Below are positions 61,419-64,000 of a DNA stretch of 64,000 nucleotides, piece after piece. The notes below the pieces were generated by a model that was not told the origin of the DNA, did not search any database, and saw nothing but the letters and a program-made list of their open reading frames with translations. The stretch spans positions 27,443-91,442 of the forward strand of contig NZ_JAJSSH010000016.1 of NCBI RefSeq assembly GCF_021403115.1, read 5' to 3'. This stretch comes from Sphingobium sufflavum (GTDB lineage Bacteria; Pseudomonadota; Alphaproteobacteria; Sphingomonadales; Sphingomonadaceae). The first letter of the stretch is position 1, and every line of letters begins with the position of its first letter. Made by a program: the position numbers and the translations under genes.

Positions 61419-63932
61419 ATGACCGGAGGCCGAACGTTCCGCAACAATCTACTGATTGGGAGCGGTTTGCTGGCGATGGTGATGGGTACGGTGCCAGCCT
61501 ATGCCGCTGAGGGTCCCAATGCCTTTGCCAAGGCCGTGCCAGATGATCTTGCGGGATCAGGCGCCGCCGCTGATGCGTCCGATGCGGATTCAGGTGTCAT
61601 CGTCGTGACAGGAACACGGGCCGGTGCGCGCGCGGTGGAGAATAGCCTTGTGCCCATTTCGGTGGCGAGCGCCGAAGACCTGAGGTTGTCAGGAAAGCCG
61701 AATCTGCGGGACGCGCTTGCGCAGGTGTTGCCAAGCTATCAGGTGCAGGCAGGCGGTTACCAGGGGCAACAAGGGGCCGCCGTACGTGGCGCGCGCCTCC
61801 GTGGACTGGACGCGAAGGACACGCTGATCCTGGTGGATGGGGTGCGTCGGCATACGTCTTCGTTGCTGGTGGGCAGTGCGTCGCCGACCGATCTCGACCT
61901 GATCCCGGCGAATGCGATCGATCATATTGAAGTGCTGGGGGATGGCGCGGCCTCGCTCTATGGTTCTGACGCTATTGCAGGGGTGATCAACATCATCCTG
62001 AAGAAGACGGCTCAGACCGGCGGTGAGGCCAGCTTCTATTACGGCCAGTATGGACAGACGGTGGGGGATCTTGCCGACAAATTTGGCCGTACGAAGAATG
62101 TGCAGCTCCATCAGGGTTTCACGCTTGGCGACGAGGGCTTCATCAACTTCAGCGCCAATGCGCAGTGGCAGAATGCCACGAATAATTTTCCGGCGATTGC
62201 GACGCCGAATATTACGGACAGAACCTCCCTTCTCTATCCGCTGCTGGCCGATGGCTCGCTCGATCCTCGTGAAACCGGCAAGAGCAGATACCGGCAATGG
62301 ATGGGCTAGCCGTCATCGGAAACCTATTCTTTCGCCTATAACACGGAAATACCGATAAGCTCTGACCTGACCTTCTACGGCAACGGCACCTATGCCTGGC
62401 GCTATTCCTCTGGTCCGGGCTATTTCCGTTCTGCGTCAAACCAGTCCATCGCGCCCGGCACGACGCCCAGCACCCAGGATCCGTTTGTCAATGCACCGCA
62501 TACCAGTGGGGCATTGCTGTTCCCGGACGGCTATCTGCCGACATTCGGCGTTCAGGAAAATGATTTCCAGTTCGTGGCTGGCCTGCGGGGCACCATATCG
62601 AACTGGAATTGGAACTTCAGCACCAGCTTTGGTCAGGACTATGCCAAGGTCTACACCAAGAACAGCAACAATACCTCTGCCGGCCCAGAATATTGGGCGC
62701 AAAGGGATTTCTACGATGGCGCGCAGGTCGGCAAGCTGTTGGTGACCACGCTGGCGGTGTCCAGAAAGCTGGATCAGGGGCTTTTCGGTCGACCGCTCAG
62801 CATCGCGGTGGGCGTTGAACATCGGTACGACAGCTTCGCGAAAAAGGCTGGCGAACGGCTATCCTATTTTGCTGGTCCCTGGGTCTGGCCGGCAGGGACG
62901 GGGAGCAACGCGGGTACGCACCCCAATGCGGGTGCGCAGGGCATGTCTGGCTTTACACCCGCGTCCGCAGGTCCGTGGAGCCGGAATAATCTCGCGGCCT
63001 ATATCGAACTCAACCAGCAACTGACCGATGCATGGACCGTCGATCTTGCGGGCCGGTATGAATATTTTACCGATTTCGGCAGTGTGCCATCCGGACAGAT
63101 TTCCATAAGATATGAAATCAGTCCGGCCTTTGCCTTGCGCGGGACGTTCGGGAACGGCTTTTCTGCGCCAACCCTGTTGCAGTCACGCAACTCCACACAG
63201 GGCGGTGGCTTTTCGAGAGATACTAATCCCCAAAGCCCGACTTTCGGGACTATCCGAGAATCCCAAAGCGTCACGACCAACCATTATCAAGCCATTGGGC
63301 AAGCGATCGGGGTTCCGGCGCTCAATCCCGAACGCAGCATCAATGCAAGCATAGGCTTTGTCGTAAAGCCGTTCCCCCGGACATTGTTGACCGTCGATGG
63401 CTATCTGATCGACATCAGCAACCGGATCACGTCCGCGACGGCCACCGTGGCGCAGGGGACCGCCCTTGCCGCTGTTCTGTCCGCGGCCCAAGTCTACAAC
63501 GTGACCAGCGTGTCCTTCAACGTCAACGGCGCCCACACGTTCACCAAGGGGTTCGATTTCAGGTTTGAACGCACGGAATCGCTCGGCGCGTTCGGCACTC
63601 TCCGCTGGACGGTCACGAGCAATCAGAATGTAACAACGATCAAGAGCTTCTCGCCCTTGCCGCCGGTCATCGGCGCCGCGAGCGCACAGACGCTGCGCGT
63701 TCTGACCGGCGCGCTCACAAGCTATTATCCCAAGAATATTTCCGCTTTGGTGCTGGACTGGAACTATAAGTCGTTTCAGTTCCGGGCGAAGGAGACCCGG
63801 TGGAGCGCCACCAATTATCTTGGCTCCTCGCCGACGGCCGACCAGCGCCAGTCACCCGCCTTCACCACCGATGCCAGTATCAGCTATACGGTCTCTGACA
63901 ATGTAAGAGCCTGTCTTGGATCTCATGCGTAA
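61419..63932 (+). pseudogene. TonB-dependent receptor, disrupted by an amber codon and an IS
   Basis: The gene encodes a signal peptide, a TonB-box-like segment (GVIVVTGTRAG near 60) and the plug domain (ENSLVPISVASAEDL, LRDALAQVLPSYQVQ, RGARLRGLDAKDTLILVDGVRRH, IDHIEVLGDGAASLYGSDAIAGVINIILKK). The barrel follows. The frame is stopped by TAG at 62307-62309 but resumes in the same frame without loss (ETYSFAYNTEIPIS..., then GLRGTISNWNWNFSTSFG). A one-base change of a Ser codon (TCG to TAG, after QWMG) explains it. Coding similarity ends at about 63906 (YTVSDNV), where IS sequence begins, so the C-terminal strands are also missing. Such receptors import iron complexes, vitamins or sugars; the ligand is unknown. 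Confidence 0.9.
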
Positions 63933-64000
63933 CGAGCGACGCGCCTGATGAGAACGATAGCCGCGGCGGCATAGAGTAGCGCAGTTGCGGATTTGATGGT
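63907..64000 (-). mobile_element. IS5-family insertion sequence, left end and transposase C-terminus
   Basis: From gagcctgtcttgg (63907) the sequence no longer fits the receptor. On the minus strand an open frame from the window edge to a TGA at 63923-63925 encodes SATALLYAAAAIVLIRR and ends RVARYA, like the C-terminus of IS5-family transposases of sphingomonads. The terminal repeat would start at about 63907. A TAA just before it would fit a 3-bp TNA target duplication of the IS1031 group, an inference. The rest lies outside the window. Confidence 0.75.
63923..64000 (-). CDS. IS5-family transposase, C-terminal fragment
   Basis: Twenty-five codons plus TGA are visible and the gene runs off the right edge. 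The fragment contains a hydrophobic helix (SATALLYAAAAIVLI) and an Arg-rich end (RRVARYA). The DDE catalytic residues lie outside the window. It is read opposite to the receptor gene it interrupts. Confidence 0.7.
   Translation of the reverse strand, partial: TIKSATALLYAAAAIVLIRRVARYA

Noticed and set aside
62280..62520. Frameshift as the cause of the broken receptor
   Set aside because: Both halves are in the same frame and the bases between them translate into normal receptor sequence; only the TAG interrupts it.

Overview
The window looks like chromosomal DNA of a sphingomonad (Sphingomonas, Sphingobium or a close relative, Alphaproteobacteria). The evidence is high GC coding DNA, a CtrA response regulator, sphingan-type exopolysaccharide (EPS) genes, PEPxxWA-CTERM proteins with an exosortase, an SPAP-like alkaline phosphatase and a large TonB-dependent receptor. 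All assignments were read from the sequence and its translations; no database search was run.

Region 1 (1-3,000): the end of one RTX protein, a second small RTX protein facing it across a bidirectional terminator, an AT-rich gene-free stretch, and a PEPxxWA-CTERM surface protein. Region 2 (3,800-34,700) is an EPS and protein-sorting super-locus. It encodes a Wzx flippase, beta-helix protein, three glycosyltransferases including a fused Alg14/Alg13-type enzyme, Wzy-like polymerase, initiating polyprenyl glycosylphosphotransferase, Wza/Wzz/BY-kinase-like export proteins, an outer-membrane barrel, exosortase with EpsI and a small accessory protein, EpsD prolyl isomerase, a pyruvyl transferase with an FrhB-like partner, acyltransferases for decoration, an AAA ATPase, a type I secretion ABC transporter and a TolC channel. 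A phage/GTA-like spike-base plus SGNH hydrolase pair sits inside it. The likely logic is that a lipid-linked repeat unit is built, acylated and pyruvylated, flipped, polymerised and exported, while PEPxxWA-tagged proteins are processed by the exosortase and RTX proteins leave by type I secretion.

Region 3 (34,900-60,900) is mostly housekeeping: arfB, an RluA-family pseudouridine synthase, another acyltransferase, ctrA, moaB, a lytic transglycosylase, a UDG-like protein, ETF-QO, galE, ispE, an N-formylglutamate amidohydrolase family gene, a lipoprotein, nnr, a RumA-type methyltransferase, a thioesterase, an alpha/beta hydrolase, two SDRs, a flavin reductase, the phosphatase, dsbD, tlyA, tspO, ubiK, ybjN, proC, a MarR regulator and tRNA-Gln. 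Region 4 (60,921-64,000) holds a TonB-dependent receptor broken by an in-frame amber codon and again by an IS5-like element running off the window end.

The most interesting points are: the exosortase/EPS operon whose kinase-like protein lacks the Walker A lysine; five CcrM (GANTC) sites in 68 bp upstream of ctrA; the spike-base/SGNH module within EPS genes; a dispersed MITE/REP-like repeat in at least five intergenic sites; three DnaA-box-like words spaced exactly 11 bp apart; and the doubly disrupted receptor.
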